Position numbers and translations under genes: made by a program. This document shows, piece after piece, positions 8,186 to 15,904 of a stretch of 64,000 bases of DNA. Under the pieces are notes generated by a model. That model saw only the letters and a program-made list of their open reading frames with translations, did not search any database and was not told where the DNA came from. Source of the DNA: Pseudomonas sp. ATCC 13867 (lineage in GTDB: Bacteria; Pseudomonadota; Gammaproteobacteria; Pseudomonadales; Pseudomonadaceae); the NCBI RefSeq assembly GCF_000349845.1, contig NC_020829.1, forward strand, positions 682,001 to 746,000. Reading direction: 5' to 3'. Numbering within the stretch: position 1 is the stretch's first letter; the number at the start of each line of letters is the position of its first letter.

Positions 8186-9300
8186 GCGCGCGCGACGACA
8201 TGAACACCTTCGATGAAGCCTGGATGGCCCGCGCCATCGAACTGGCGCGCAAGGGCTGGTATTCCACCCATCCCAATCCCCGGGTCGGCTGCGTCATCGT
8301 GCGCGACGGCGAAGTGGTCGGCGAAGGCTGGCACCTGCGCGCCGGCGAACCCCACGCGGAAGTCCACGCCCTGCGCCAGGCCGGCGACAAGGCCCGTGGC
8401 GCGACCGCTTACGTCACCCTGGAGCCCTGCAGCCACTTCGGCCGCACGCCGCCGTGCGCGGATGCGCTGGTGAAGGCCGGCGTGGCGCGGGTGGTGGCGG
8501 CCATGCAGGACCCCAATCCGCGGGTGGCCGGCAGCGGCATGAAACGCATCGCCGAGGCGGGTATCGAGGTGCGCTCTGGCGTACTGGAGAACGAAGCCCG
8601 CGCGCTCAACAAGGGTTTCCTCAAACGCATGGAAACCGGCCTGCCCTTCGTGCGGGTGAAGCTGGCCATGAGCCTGGACGGCCGCACCGCGATGGCCAGC
8701 GGCGAGAGCCAGTGGATCACCGGGCCGGCGGCACGCCGGGCCGTGCAGCGGCTGCGCGCGCAATCGAGCGTCGTGCTGTCCGGCGCCGATACCGTGCTGA
8801 TGGATGATGCGCGGCTGACCGTCCGACCGGACGAGCTCGGTCTGGATGCCGAACAGACCGAACTGGCGATGCGCCGCCCGCCGTTGCGGGTGCTGATCGA
8901 TGGTCGTCTGCGCGTGCCGCTCGGCGCGGCCTTCTTCCAGGCGGGAGCGGCGCTGGTGGTCAGCACGCGGGAAGCCCCGGGTTACGCCGAGGCCGGTCAC
9001 GAATTGCTGGTGCTGGCCGGGAACGACGGTCAGGTCGATCTGCCGGCACTGATGGCCGAGCTGGGCCGCCGTGGCGTCAACGAGGTGCTGGTGGAAGCAG
9101 GGCCGCGCCTGGCCGGCGCCTTCGCCTGCCAGGGGCTGGTGGACGAGTACTGCATCTTCATGGCGCCCAAGCTGCTCGGCTCCTCCGCGCGCCCGTTGCT
9201 GGAGCTGCCGCTGGAGCGCATGGCGGAGTCCCGCGAGCTGACGATCAGCGACATCCGCGCGGTGGGCGACGACTGGCTGGTCACCGCCAGACCGCGCTGA
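8182..9300 (+). CDS. ribD: Riboflavin biosynthesis deaminase/reductase RibD
   Basis: 372 residues, bifunctional. The N-terminal cytidine-deaminase fold has zinc ligands His58, Cys83 and Cys92 with Glu60 as proton shuttle (HAE, then [11 protein letters not shown]). The C-terminal reductase domain starts around residue 150 ([14 protein letters not shown]). It deaminates and reduces the pyrimidine product of GTP cyclohydrolase II. The ATG at 8182 overlaps the nrdR stop; ATG 8200 (MNTFDEAW) is an alternative. It lies upstream of the FMN riboswitch, so it should escape that control unless the riboswitch also affects upstream mRNA stability. Confidence 0.96.
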   Translation: MSARDDMNTFDEAWMARAIELARKGWYSTHPNPRVGCVIVRDGEVVGEGWHLRAGEPHAEVHALRQAGDKARGATAYVTLEPCSHFGRTPPCADALVKAGVARVVAAMQDPNPRVAGSGMKRIAEAGIEVRSGVLENEARALNKGFLKRMETGLPFVRVKLAMSLDGRTAMASGESQWITGPAARRAVQRLRAQSSVVLSGADTVLMDDARLTVRPDELGLDAEQTELAMRRPPLRVLIDGRLRVPLGAAFFQAGAALVVSTREAPGYAEAGHELLVLAGNDGQVDLPALMAELGRRGVNEVLVEAGPRLAGAFACQGLVDEYCIFMAPKLLGSSARPLLELPLERMAESRELTISDIRAVGDDWLVTARPR

Positions 9301-9381
9301 TGGCCGCCAATACCCCCGTCCTTCCGCTGAGATCGTCGGTCATCCCCGCGAGCACGGACAACCCGATAAGACAACAGAACC

Positions 9382-9410
9382 TTCCGACTTGTGCCCGCCT
9401 GTGGTAAAAC
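9382..9410 (+). promoter_or_regulatory. Putative promoter of the riboswitch-controlled rib transcript
   Basis: A -35-like TTCCGA (9382-9387) and -10-like TAAAAC (9405-9410) lie 17 bp apart. Transcription would begin just before the hairpin and FMN aptamer. The match to consensus is moderate. Confidence 0.4.
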
Positions 9411-9416
9411 GCCACA

Positions 9417-9442
9417 CGCGGTCGGCGTTGTAGACGACCGCG
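9417..9442 (+). other. Perfect hairpin directly 5' of the FMN aptamer
   Basis: CGCGGTCG (9417-9424) pairs with CGACCGCG (9435-9442) around a 10-nt loop. There is no T-run, so it is not a classical terminator. It sits 5 nt before helix P1 of the aptamer, close to the predicted 5' end of the transcript. Confidence 0.6.
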
Positions 9443-9447
9443 ATTGA

Positions 9448-9602
9448 CGTTCTCAGGGCGGGGTGCAAGTCCCCACCGGCGGTAATGGCGCGCAATGCGT
9501 CTAGCCCGCGAGCGCTTGCCGAACCGCTTCGCCGGAGGGCAAGGTCAGCAGACCCGGTGTGATTCCGGGGCCGACGGTAATAGTCCGGATGAAGAGAGAA
9601 CG
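9448..9602 (+). promoter_or_regulatory. FMN riboswitch (RFN element)
   Basis: All the conserved blocks of the RFN element are present: TCTCAGGGCGGGGTG, CCCCACCGGCGGTAAT, AGCCCGCGAGC, GTCAGCAGACCCGGTG, GGGGCCGACGGTAATAGTC and GGATGAAGAGAGAAC. Helix P1 closes with 7 perfect pairs (9448-9454 with 9596-9602). It binds flavin mononucleotide and lowers expression of the downstream ribE-ribB genes. The expression platform is in 9603-9767, where a hairpin overlaps a ribosome-binding site. Confidence 0.97.
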
Positions 9603-9660
9603 GGATGAGCCAGCGGGGCGCGTCCGCGCGCGTCCGCGTAATCCCTTCGATCCGATACGC

Positions 9661-9682
9661 CCTGTTTTCTAACCGAAACAGG
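9661..9682 (+). promoter_or_regulatory. Hairpin overlapping a Shine-Dalgarno in the ribE leader
   Basis: CCTGTTT (9661-9667) pairs with AAACAGG (9676-9682). The right arm includes part of an AGGAG ribosome-binding site (9680-9684) that serves the short ORF at 9694. No T-run follows, so translational rather than transcriptional control is favoured. Confidence 0.55.
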
Positions 9683-9693
9683 AGTTCGCTGCT

Positions 9694-9783
9694 ATGCAAC
9701 ATCGTTCCCGGTCGGCTGCGCGGTCCAGTGTCCGCGATCACGCCGCTCCTGCCGTGTGGGAGGTCCCATGTTCACCGGCATAA
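9694..9783 (+). CDS. Possible 29-aa leader ORF overlapping the ribE start
   Basis: An ATG at 9694 follows AGGAG with 9-nt spacing and opens 29 codons (MQHRSRSAARSSVRDHAAPA...), ending at TAA 9781-9783. It overlaps the first 16 bp of ribE in a different frame. The peptide is Arg/Ser-rich and matches nothing I know. Its position between the riboswitch and ribE suggests translational coupling, but it may be a chance ORF; the strong Shine-Dalgarno is the only direct support. Confidence 0.4.
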   Translation: MQHRSRSAARSSVRDHAAPAVWEVPCSPA

Positions 9784-10436
9784 TCGAATCCATCGGCACC
9801 ATTGCCTCCATCACCCCCAAGGGCGGTGACGTGCGCCTGTACGTGAAGACCGGCAAGCTCGATCTGGCCGACGTCAAGCTCGGCGACAGCATCGCGGTCA
9901 ACGGTATCTGCCTGACGGCGGTGGAACTGCCCGGCGACGGCTTCTGGGCCGACGTCAGCCGCGAGACCCTGGCGCGCACCGCCTTCGCCCAGCTCAAGAT
10001 CGGCAGCCGGGTGAACCTGGAGAAGGCCCTGACCCCGACCACCCGCCTGGGCGGCCATCTGGTCAGCGGCCACGTCGATGGCGTCGGCGAGATCGTCAAG
10101 CGCGAGGAAAATGCCCGCGCCATCCAGTTCACCGTGCGCGCACCGCGCGAGCTGGCCAAGTACATCGCGCTCAAGGGCTCGATCACCGTGGACGGCACCA
10201 GCCTGACGGTGAACGCGGTCAACGGCGCCGAGTTCGAGCTGACCATCGTCCCGCATACCGTGCAGGAGACGATCATGGCCGACTACCGCGGTGGTCGCCT
10301 GGTCAACCTCGAAGTCGATCTGCTGGCGCGCTACCTGGAGCGTCTGCTGCTGGGTGACAAGGCGGCGGACCCCGTTGCCGGTTCCGGCGGCATCACCGAA
10401 GCATTCCTGGCCGAAAACGGCTTCCTGAAACACTGA
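9768..10436 (+). CDS. ribE: Riboflavin synthase alpha subunit
   Basis: 222 residues made of two lumazine-binding repeats, the first opening MFTGIIESIGTI and the second near residue 98. It dismutates two molecules of 6,7-dimethyl-8-ribityllumazine to riboflavin. The ATG at 9768 is chosen over an in-frame GTG at 9756 because MFTGII is the family start and GGGAGG precedes it. It is called ribC in some Pseudomonas annotations. It is the first gene after the FMN riboswitch and lies 16 bp before ribB. Confidence 0.96.
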   Translation: MFTGIIESIGTIASITPKGGDVRLYVKTGKLDLADVKLGDSIAVNGICLTAVELPGDGFWADVSRETLARTAFAQLKIGSRVNLEKALTPTTRLGGHLVSGHVDGVGEIVKREENARAIQFTVRAPRELAKYIALKGSITVDGTSLTVNAVNGAEFELTIVPHTVQETIMADYRGGRLVNLEVDLLARYLERLLLGDKAADPVAGSGGITEAFLAENGFLKH

Positions 10437-10452
10437 TAAGGCGCGTCCCCGT

Positions 10453-11559
10453 ATGGCACTCAACAGCATTGAAGAACTGCTCGACGACATGCGTCAGGGC
10501 AAGATGGTCATCCTCATGGATGACGAGGACCGTGAGAACGAAGGCGACCTGATCATCGCCTCCGAGTGTGTCCGCACCGAAGACATCAACTTCATGGCCC
10601 GCTTCGCCCGTGGCCTGATCTGCATGCCGATGACCCGCGAGCGCTGCGAGCGCCTGGGCATCCCGCTGATGGTGCAGCGCAACGGTTCCGGCTTCGGCAC
10701 CAAGTTCACCGTCTCCATCGAGGCCGCCGAAGGCGTCACCACCGGCATCTCCGCCGCTGACCGCGCCCGCACCGTGCAGGCCGCCGCGGCGAAGAACGCT
10801 GTCGCTGCCGACATCGTCAGCCCCGGCCACATCTTCCCGCTGATGTCGCAGCCCGGCGGCGTACTGGCTCGCGCCGGCCACACCGAAGCGGCCTGCGACC
10901 TGGCACGCATGGCCGGCTTCGAGCCGTCCGGCGTGATCTGCGAGATCATGAACGACGACGGCACCATGGCCCGTCGCCCGGAGCTGGAAGAGTTCGCCCA
11001 GCAGCACGGCATCAAGATCGGCACCATCGCCGACCTGATCCACTACCGCCTGATCCACGAGCGCACCGTCGAGCGCCTCGCCGAGCAGCCGCTGGATACC
11101 GAACTGGGCCAGTTCAAGCTGATCACCTACCGCGACTCCGTGGAAGGCGACGTGCACCTGGCGCTGACCCTGGGCAACGTCTGCCCGGAAGAGCCGACCC
11201 TAGTGCGCGTGCACAACCCCGACCCGCTGCGCGACCTGCTGATGGTCAACCAGGCGGGTCGCTGGAGCCTGCGCGCGGCGATGGCCAAGGTGGCCGAGGC
11301 CGGTACCGGCGTGGTCCTGCTGCTGGGCCATCAGGTCGGCGGCGACGACCTGCTGGCGCATGTCCGCGAGATCACCAATACCCCGGCGCCCGTGCAGAAA
11401 CCGACCACCACCTACAGCACCGTGGGTGCCGGTTCGCAGATCCTGCGCGACCTGGGCGTTCGCAAGATGCGCCTGATGTCGGCGCCGATGCGCTTCAACG
11501 CGATATCCGGTTTCGACCTGGAGGTAGTAGAATACCTGCCCGCTGACGGGCAGCACTGA
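10453..11559 (+). CDS. ribB: 3,4-dihydroxy-2-butanone 4-phosphate synthase with degenerate GTP cyclohydrolase II-like domain
   Basis: 368 residues. Residues 1-200 are an intact DHBP synthase with the acidic loop DDEDRENEGDL and the later HTEAACDL. The C-terminal half aligns with GTP cyclohydrolase II but lacks the HSECLTGD...RCDCG zinc motif, reading LGNVCPEEPTLVRVH instead, so it should not have cyclohydrolase activity. An intact RibA is encoded at 15905-16534, which supports this reading. It provides the four-carbon unit of riboflavin. Confidence 0.94.
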   Translation: MALNSIEELLDDMRQGKMVILMDDEDRENEGDLIIASECVRTEDINFMARFARGLICMPMTRERCERLGIPLMVQRNGSGFGTKFTVSIEAAEGVTTGISAADRARTVQAAAAKNAVAADIVSPGHIFPLMSQPGGVLARAGHTEAACDLARMAGFEPSGVICEIMNDDGTMARRPELEEFAQQHGIKIGTIADLIHYRLIHERTVERLAEQPLDTELGQFKLITYRDSVEGDVHLALTLGNVCPEEPTLVRVHNPDPLRDLLMVNQAGRWSLRAAMAKVAEAGTGVVLLLGHQVGGDDLLAHVREITNTPAPVQKPTTTYSTVGAGSQILRDLGVRKMRLMSAPMRFNAISGFDLEVVEYLPADGQH

Positions 11560-11587
11560 TCGCTGCTGCGCTTGGTCGTGCCGCGTT

Positions 11588-11645
11588 GGGAATCGCCTTA
11601 AAATGCTCATTTACTCCAGTAAACTGCGCTTTTTCGGCGATTCCC
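11588..11645. repeat. Dispersed hairpin repeat, copy A
   Basis: A 10-bp perfect inverted repeat (11588-11597, GGGAATCGCC, with 11636-11645) encloses a core (11600-11633) containing ATGCTCATTTAC, a 4-nt loop and GTAAACTGCGCTT. The same core occurs at 12796-12830 and 36281-36315 inside different outer arms. It lies between ribB and ribH. Confidence 0.8.
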
Positions 11646-11697
11646 GCCTTGCCCGACCTACACTCGCGACGCGCTCAGTGCTACCCGAATGAACCTC

Positions 11698-11721
11698 GCC
11701 GCCGTGCCCTGGTACGGCGGC
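11698..11721 (+). other. GC-rich hairpin in the ribB-ribH gap
   Basis: GCCGCCGT (11698-11705) pairs perfectly with ACGGCGGC (11714-11721), 69 bp before ribH. There is no clean T-run, so it may pause, process or partly terminate the transcript. Confidence 0.45.
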
Positions 11722-11789
11722 GCCGTTCTTCTACCCTATTTGCGGAGCGTCACGCTGACGCTTCGGCTCTTTAACAGTGAGACTTGTCC

Positions 11790-12266
11790 ATGACCCTGAA
11801 GACCATCGAAGGTACCTTCATCGCCCCCAAAGGCCGCTTCGCCCTGGTGGTTGGCCGCTTCAACAGCTTCGTGGTGGAAAGCCTGGTGGAAGGCGCCATC
11901 GACGCGCTGGTGCGCCACGGCGTCGCCCAGAGCGACATCACCGTGATCCGCGCTCCGGGCGCCTTCGAAATCCCGCTGGTAGCGCAGAAAGTCGCCCAGC
12001 GCGGCGAGTTCGACGCCATCATCGCCCTCGGCGCGGTAATCCGTGGCGGCACCCCGCACTTCGAATACGTTGCCGGTGAGTGCACCAAGGGTCTGGCGCA
12101 GGTTTCCCTGCAGTTCGGCGTGCCGGTCGCCTTCGGCGTGCTGACTGTCGACTCCATCGAACAAGCCATCGAGCGCTCCGGCACCAAGGCCGGCAACAAA
12201 GGCGCCGAAGCTGCCCTGTCCGCCCTGGAAATGGTGAGCCTGCTGTCGCAGCTGGAGGCCAAGTGA
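11790..12266 (+). CDS. ribH: 6,7-dimethyl-8-ribityllumazine synthase
   Basis: 158 residues with the lumazine synthase signatures [29 protein letters not shown] and [17 protein letters not shown]. It condenses the DHBP product of RibB with the pyrimidine from RibD to give the substrate of riboflavin synthase; the family forms icosahedral or decameric shells. The ATG at 11790 is used; the frame could extend two codons to a TTG. Its stop overlaps the GTG start of nusB. Confidence 0.97.
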   Translation: MTLKTIEGTFIAPKGRFALVVGRFNSFVVESLVEGAIDALVRHGVAQSDITVIRAPGAFEIPLVAQKVAQRGEFDAIIALGAVIRGGTPHFEYVAGECTKGLAQVSLQFGVPVAFGVLTVDSIEQAIERSGTKAGNKGAEAALSALEMVSLLSQLEAK

Positions 12267-12742
12267 GCACCCAGGACGGCAACACTCCGGCAAAGCCCGC
12301 CAAGCCGAACAAGATCGCCATGCGTCGCAAGGCCCGCAGCCTCGCGGTGCAGGCCCTGTATTCCTGGCAGATGGCTGGCCAGCCGCTCAACGAGATCGAG
12401 GCGACCTTCCGTACCGACAACGATTTCAGCGATGTCGACGGCGCCTACTTCCACGAAATCCTGCACGGCGTACCGCGCCTGAAGAGCGACCTGGACAAGG
12501 AGTTCACCCCTTGCCTGGACCGCGCGCTGGAAGAAATCGATCCGGTTGAGCTGGCGATCCTGCGCCTGGCCACCTACGAGCTGCGCAATCGCCTGGACGT
12601 GCCGTACAAGGTCGTCATCAACGAAGGTATCGAGCTGGCCAAGACCTTCGGCGCCACCGACGGACACAAGTTCGTCAACGGCGTGCTGGACAAGCTCGCT
12701 CCGCGCCTGCGCGCCGCCGAACTGCGTGGCGCCAAGCGCTGA
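12263..12742 (+). CDS. nusB: Transcription antitermination factor NusB
   Basis: 159 residues, all-helical NusB fold: [32 protein letters not shown] and [29 protein letters not shown] are diagnostic. It binds boxA RNA with NusE/S10 in rRNA antitermination. It starts at a GTG overlapping the ribH TGA (GTGA), so translation is coupled. The hydrophilic 15-residue N-terminal extension is common in Pseudomonas. Confidence 0.95.
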   Translation: MSTQDGNTPAKPAKPNKIAMRRKARSLAVQALYSWQMAGQPLNEIEATFRTDNDFSDVDGAYFHEILHGVPRLKSDLDKEFTPCLDRALEEIDPVELAILRLATYELRNRLDVPYKVVINEGIELAKTFGATDGHKFVNGVLDKLAPRLRAAELRGAKR

Positions 12743-12885
12743 GAACCTGTCCATGCTCTTACTGCGAGACCGTGATCGGAACTCATGCGCTGCCCGGAAT
12801 CCTCATTTATGGCTCATAAACTCCGGTTCCTGTGCTGCTCTTCGTTCCGCTGACGGCCTCTCGCTACAGATCCTGAACAGGTTCT
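12742..12885. repeat. Dispersed hairpin repeat, copy B, in a large branched inverted repeat
   Basis: Outer arms AGAACCTGT (12742-12750) and ACAGGTTCT (12877-12885) are a perfect 9-bp pair; a second pair is CGGAAC (12777-12782) with GTTCCG (12844-12849). Inside lies the shared core 12796-12830 (GGAATCCTCATTTAT, loop, ATAAACTCCGGTTCC). It fills the nusB-thiL gap and begins on the last base of the nusB stop. Confidence 0.8.
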
Positions 12886-12889
12886 GAGC

Positions 12890-13849
12890 ATGGGTGAGTT
12901 CGAGCTGATCCGTCGCTACTTCGCCTCGGCCGCCTGTGCGGCCGGCGGCGAGGCCGTGGCATTGGGGATCGGCGACGACTGTGCGCTCCTCGCGCCCAAG
13001 GCCGGCGAACAGCTGGCGATCTCCACCGATACCCTGGTCGTCGGCGTGCATTTTCCGGCCGTCTGCGATCCCTTCCTGCTCGGCCAGCGCGCCCTGGCGG
13101 TGTCCGCCAGCGACCTTGCCGCGATGGGCGCCTCGCCCATCGGTTTCACCCTTGCCCTGACCCTGCCCGAGGCCGACCCGGCCTGGCTGGAAGGTTTCGC
13201 CCGTGGCCTGAACCTGAAGGCCCAGGAGTGTGCCCTGGCGCTGATTGGCGGCGATACCACCCGTGGCCCGCTGTCCATGACGATCACCGTGTTCGGTGGC
13301 GTACCCGCCGGACAGGCGATTACCCGTGCCGGCGCCCGGCCGGGTGACCTGCTCTGCGTCGGCGGTGCGTTGGGCGAGGCGGGCGGCGCGCTGCCGCTGG
13401 TACTGGGCGAGATGACCGCCGAGCCGGCCGTCGCCGAGCCGCTGCTGGCGCGCTACTGGTCGCCCCGGCCGCAACTGGCCTTCGGCCAGGCGCTGCGCGG
13501 CAAGGCCAGTGCGGCGCTGGACATCTCCGACGGACTGCTCGCCGACTGCGGGCATATCGCCCGCGCCTCCGGCGTCGCGCTGATCGTCGAAGCCGAGCGT
13601 CTGCCGACGAGCGCGCCGCTGGAAGCGCTGCTGGGCGCCGAGCGGGCCCGGCAACTGAAACTCGGCGCCGGTGATGATTACGTGCTGGCCTTCACGTTGC
13701 CGCCCGAGCATTTGTCCGGCCTTTCCGCGAACTGGCCGCAGCTGTGCGTGGTCGGTAGGGTGGAGGCCGGCTCCGGTGTCCGCGTGCTGGACGGGCAGGG
13801 CGCCGATATCACGCCGCGTCAGGGCGGCTACCTGCATTTCATGGAGTGA
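12890..13849 (+). CDS. thiL: Thiamine-monophosphate kinase
   Basis: 319 residues, AIR-synthase-like fold. Recognisable parts are the N-terminal GEFELIRRYF, the Mg-ATP site GIGDDCALL and STDTLVVGVHF, DLAAMGASPIGFTLALTLP, and GGDTTRGPLSMTITVFG. It phosphorylates thiamine monophosphate to the diphosphate cofactor. It is separated from nusB by the copy B repeat but is likely read from the rib-nusB transcript. Its stop overlaps a possible GTG start of pgpA. Confidence 0.96.
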   Translation: MGEFELIRRYFASAACAAGGEAVALGIGDDCALLAPKAGEQLAISTDTLVVGVHFPAVCDPFLLGQRALAVSASDLAAMGASPIGFTLALTLPEADPAWLEGFARGLNLKAQECALALIGGDTTRGPLSMTITVFGGVPAGQAITRAGARPGDLLCVGGALGEAGGALPLVLGEMTAEPAVAEPLLARYWSPRPQLAFGQALRGKASAALDISDGLLADCGHIARASGVALIVEAERLPTSAPLEALLGAERARQLKLGAGDDYVLAFTLPPEHLSGLSANWPQLCVVGRVEAGSGVRVLDGQGADITPRQGGYLHFME

Positions 13850-14367
13850 CCGTGACAGAACACCCCAACCAGGCCCCCGCGCAACCCGTACCCCATTCGG
13901 TGTGGCACAACCCCTGGCATTTCCTGGCCTTCGGCTTCGGCTCCGGCACCCTGCCCAAGGCGCCCGGCACCTGGGGCTCGCTGGTTGCGCTACCCTTCAT
14001 ACCACTGTGGCAGATGCTCCCGGACTGGGGGTACTGGCTGATGCTGGGTGTGACCATGCTGTTCGGCTTCTGGCTGTGCGGCAAGGTCGCCGACGATCTG
14101 CGCGTGCACGATCACGAGGGGATCGTCTGGGACGAAATGGTCGGCATGTGGATCACCCTCTGGCTGGTACCGGAGGGCTGGTGGTGGCTGCTGGTCGGTT
14201 TCGTGGTGTTCCGCATCGTCGATATCTCCAAGCCGTGGCCGATCAGTTGGATCGACCGCAACGTCCACGGCGGCGTGGGCATCATGCTGGATGATGTGCT
14301 GGCGGGCGTGTTCGCCTGGCTGGTGATGCAGGGGCTGATCTGGGGTTGGGCCCGCTGGTTGATCTGA
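13846..14367 (+). CDS. pgpA: Phosphatidylglycerophosphatase A
   Basis: 173 residues with four hydrophobic helices. The PgpA signatures KAPGTWGSLVALP and HDHEGIVWDEMVGMW carry the catalytic acidic residues. It dephosphorylates phosphatidylglycerophosphate in the inner membrane to give phosphatidylglycerol. GTG at 13846 overlaps the thiL stop; a second GTG at 13852 has GGAG upstream and may be the real start. The thiL-pgpA pairing is common in gammaproteobacteria. Confidence 0.95.
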   Translation: MTVTEHPNQAPAQPVPHSVWHNPWHFLAFGFGSGTLPKAPGTWGSLVALPFIPLWQMLPDWGYWLMLGVTMLFGFWLCGKVADDLRVHDHEGIVWDEMVGMWITLWLVPEGWWWLLVGFVVFRIVDISKPWPISWIDRNVHGGVGIMLDDVLAGVFAWLVMQGLIWGWARWLI

Positions 14368-14384
14368 GAGCCTGAGGACGATCG

Positions 14385-15122
14385 ATGCGCCGACTGCTGT
14401 ACCTGCTCTGTGTACTGTGGTGGCTACCGGCGTGGGCGGAGGCTCCACCCACTGAAATCCGTGTCGCCAGTGAGGTGTGGGTCAACTACAGCCAGGCCGA
14501 CGGACGTGGGCTGGCGTGGGACCTGCTGCGAGAGCTGTACGAGCCGGAGGGCATACGCCTGGTTCCGCGCAGTGAGCCGTATGTGCGTTCGGTCGGCCTG
14601 GTGCAGCGTGGCGAGGCGGATGCCTGGGTCGGCTCCTATCGCGATGAGATCGACAACGTGATCTACCCGCGCTGGCCCTATGACGTCGATCCCATCGGCG
14701 CCCTGGGGCTCCGGGATTCCCCGGCGCCGAAGCTGGCCAACCTGGGTCGGTTCCGCCTGGCCTGGATGCGTGGCTACGCCTTCGACCGCTACCTGGATCA
14801 TCTGCGGCAGCGCAATGAACTGCAGCGTCGCAGCTCGGCCTTGCCGATGCTCGACAGCCGCCGGATCGACTATTTCATCGACGCCCGCCCCGAGCTGGAG
14901 GAAATGCTCCAGGGCGTCGATGCCAGCGCCTACCGGATCACCGATATCGCATCGATTCCGCTGTATCTTGGCTTCGCCAACAACGAACGTGGCCGCGCGC
15001 TGGCGCGGCTGTTCGATGCGCGCATGCAGACGCTCTACCAGAATGGTGAGCTGGAGCGCCTGTTCGCCCGCTGGCATTGGCCCTATGACCCACTGAAGCC
15101 GCTGCTGCCACCCAAGGAGTGA
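14385..15122 (+). CDS. Periplasmic substrate-binding-like protein (family 3 type)
   Basis: 245 residues with a signal peptide (MRRLLYLLCVLWWLPAWA) and the two-lobed pattern of amino-acid-type binding proteins: IRVASEVWVNYSQADGRGLAWDLLRELYEPEG, then RSVGLVQRGEADAWVGSYRDE. No transporter genes adjoin, so it may act in sensing or ligand scavenging rather than as an ABC receptor. It starts 17 bp after pgpA, and the next gene follows 5 bp after its stop. Confidence 0.8.
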   Translation: MRRLLYLLCVLWWLPAWAEAPPTEIRVASEVWVNYSQADGRGLAWDLLRELYEPEGIRLVPRSEPYVRSVGLVQRGEADAWVGSYRDEIDNVIYPRWPYDVDPIGALGLRDSPAPKLANLGRFRLAWMRGYAFDRYLDHLRQRNELQRRSSALPMLDSRRIDYFIDARPELEEMLQGVDASAYRITDIASIPLYLGFANNERGRALARLFDARMQTLYQNGELERLFARWHWPYDPLKPLLPPKE

Positions 15123-15127
15123 TCGTG

Positions 15128-15775
15128 ATGCCGCGTCTGTTCCTGCTGTTCTGCCTGACCCTCTGCGCCACGCTGGCGCTGGCTGCGCCCCAGGTGCGCG
15201 TGGTGGGGCTGTTCCCCGGTGCGGCGGTGCTCAACATCGACGGCCAGCGCAAGCTGCTCAAGGTCGGCCAGGTGGGCCCGGGAGGGGTGCAACTGATCAG
15301 CGCCGATGCCCACAAGGCGGTGGTCCGCGTCGGCGGTGTGGAGCAGACCTATGCGCTGGAGCGCGAATACAGCGGCGGTGGCTATTCGGCGCCGGCGGCG
15401 CGTACCGAAATGAGCATTGCCCGTGGCACGGGCGGTCATTACTGGGTTTCCGGGACCATCAACAACCAGAGTGCGCAGTTCCTGGTGGACACCGGCGCCA
15501 CCTCGGTGGCGATGAACGAAGGTCAGGCGCGCCGCCTGGGCATCGATTACCGCGCCGTCGGCACGCCGATGATGGCTTCCACCGCCAGCGGCACGGCCAA
15601 GGGCTGGCGGGTGACCCTCAACAGCGTGAAGCTCGGCGGCGTCGAGGTGCTGGGAGTGGAGGCGGTGGTGCTGGACGGCGAATTTCCCACCGAGATCCTG
15701 CTTGGCATGAGCTACCTCAATCGCGTCGGCTGGCGCGAAGAGCAGGGCATGATGTACATCCAGGCCAAGCACTGA
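15128..15775 (+). CDS. Retropepsin-like clan AA aspartic protease, exported
   Basis: 215 residues. A signal peptide (MPRLFLLFCLTLCATLALA) is followed by a beta-rich N-terminal domain. The protease domain has FLVDTGATSVAMN with the catalytic Asp-Thr-Gly, and ILLGMSYLNRVGW as the family's hydrophobic-Gly flap region. This is the TIGR02281-type single-domain protease, which must dimerise to be active. ATG 15128 is preferred to GTG 15119 and 15125 because AAGGAG lies 8 nt upstream. The substrate is unknown. Confidence 0.82.
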   Translation: MPRLFLLFCLTLCATLALAAPQVRVVGLFPGAAVLNIDGQRKLLKVGQVGPGGVQLISADAHKAVVRVGGVEQTYALEREYSGGGYSAPAARTEMSIARGTGGHYWVSGTINNQSAQFLVDTGATSVAMNEGQARRLGIDYRAVGTPMMASTASGTAKGWRVTLNSVKLGGVEVLGVEAVVLDGEFPTEILLGMSYLNRVGWREEQGMMYIQAKH

Positions 15776-15904
15776 GACGGAGGGCGGAGCCCTTCCATCG
15801 ATGGTGTCGATGCTTATCTCGCAGAATTCGCAATGACGGTGCGGCCGGCGCTGCTGCTACAATGCCGGTCCTCCTTCCCTAGATAAATCTTTCAGGAGTT
15901 TCCG

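Noticed and set aside
11586..11774. A 62-codon ORF between ribB and ribH
   Set aside because: It runs through the copy A hairpin and a GC hairpin, lacks a ribosome-binding site and has a random-looking Arg-rich product.
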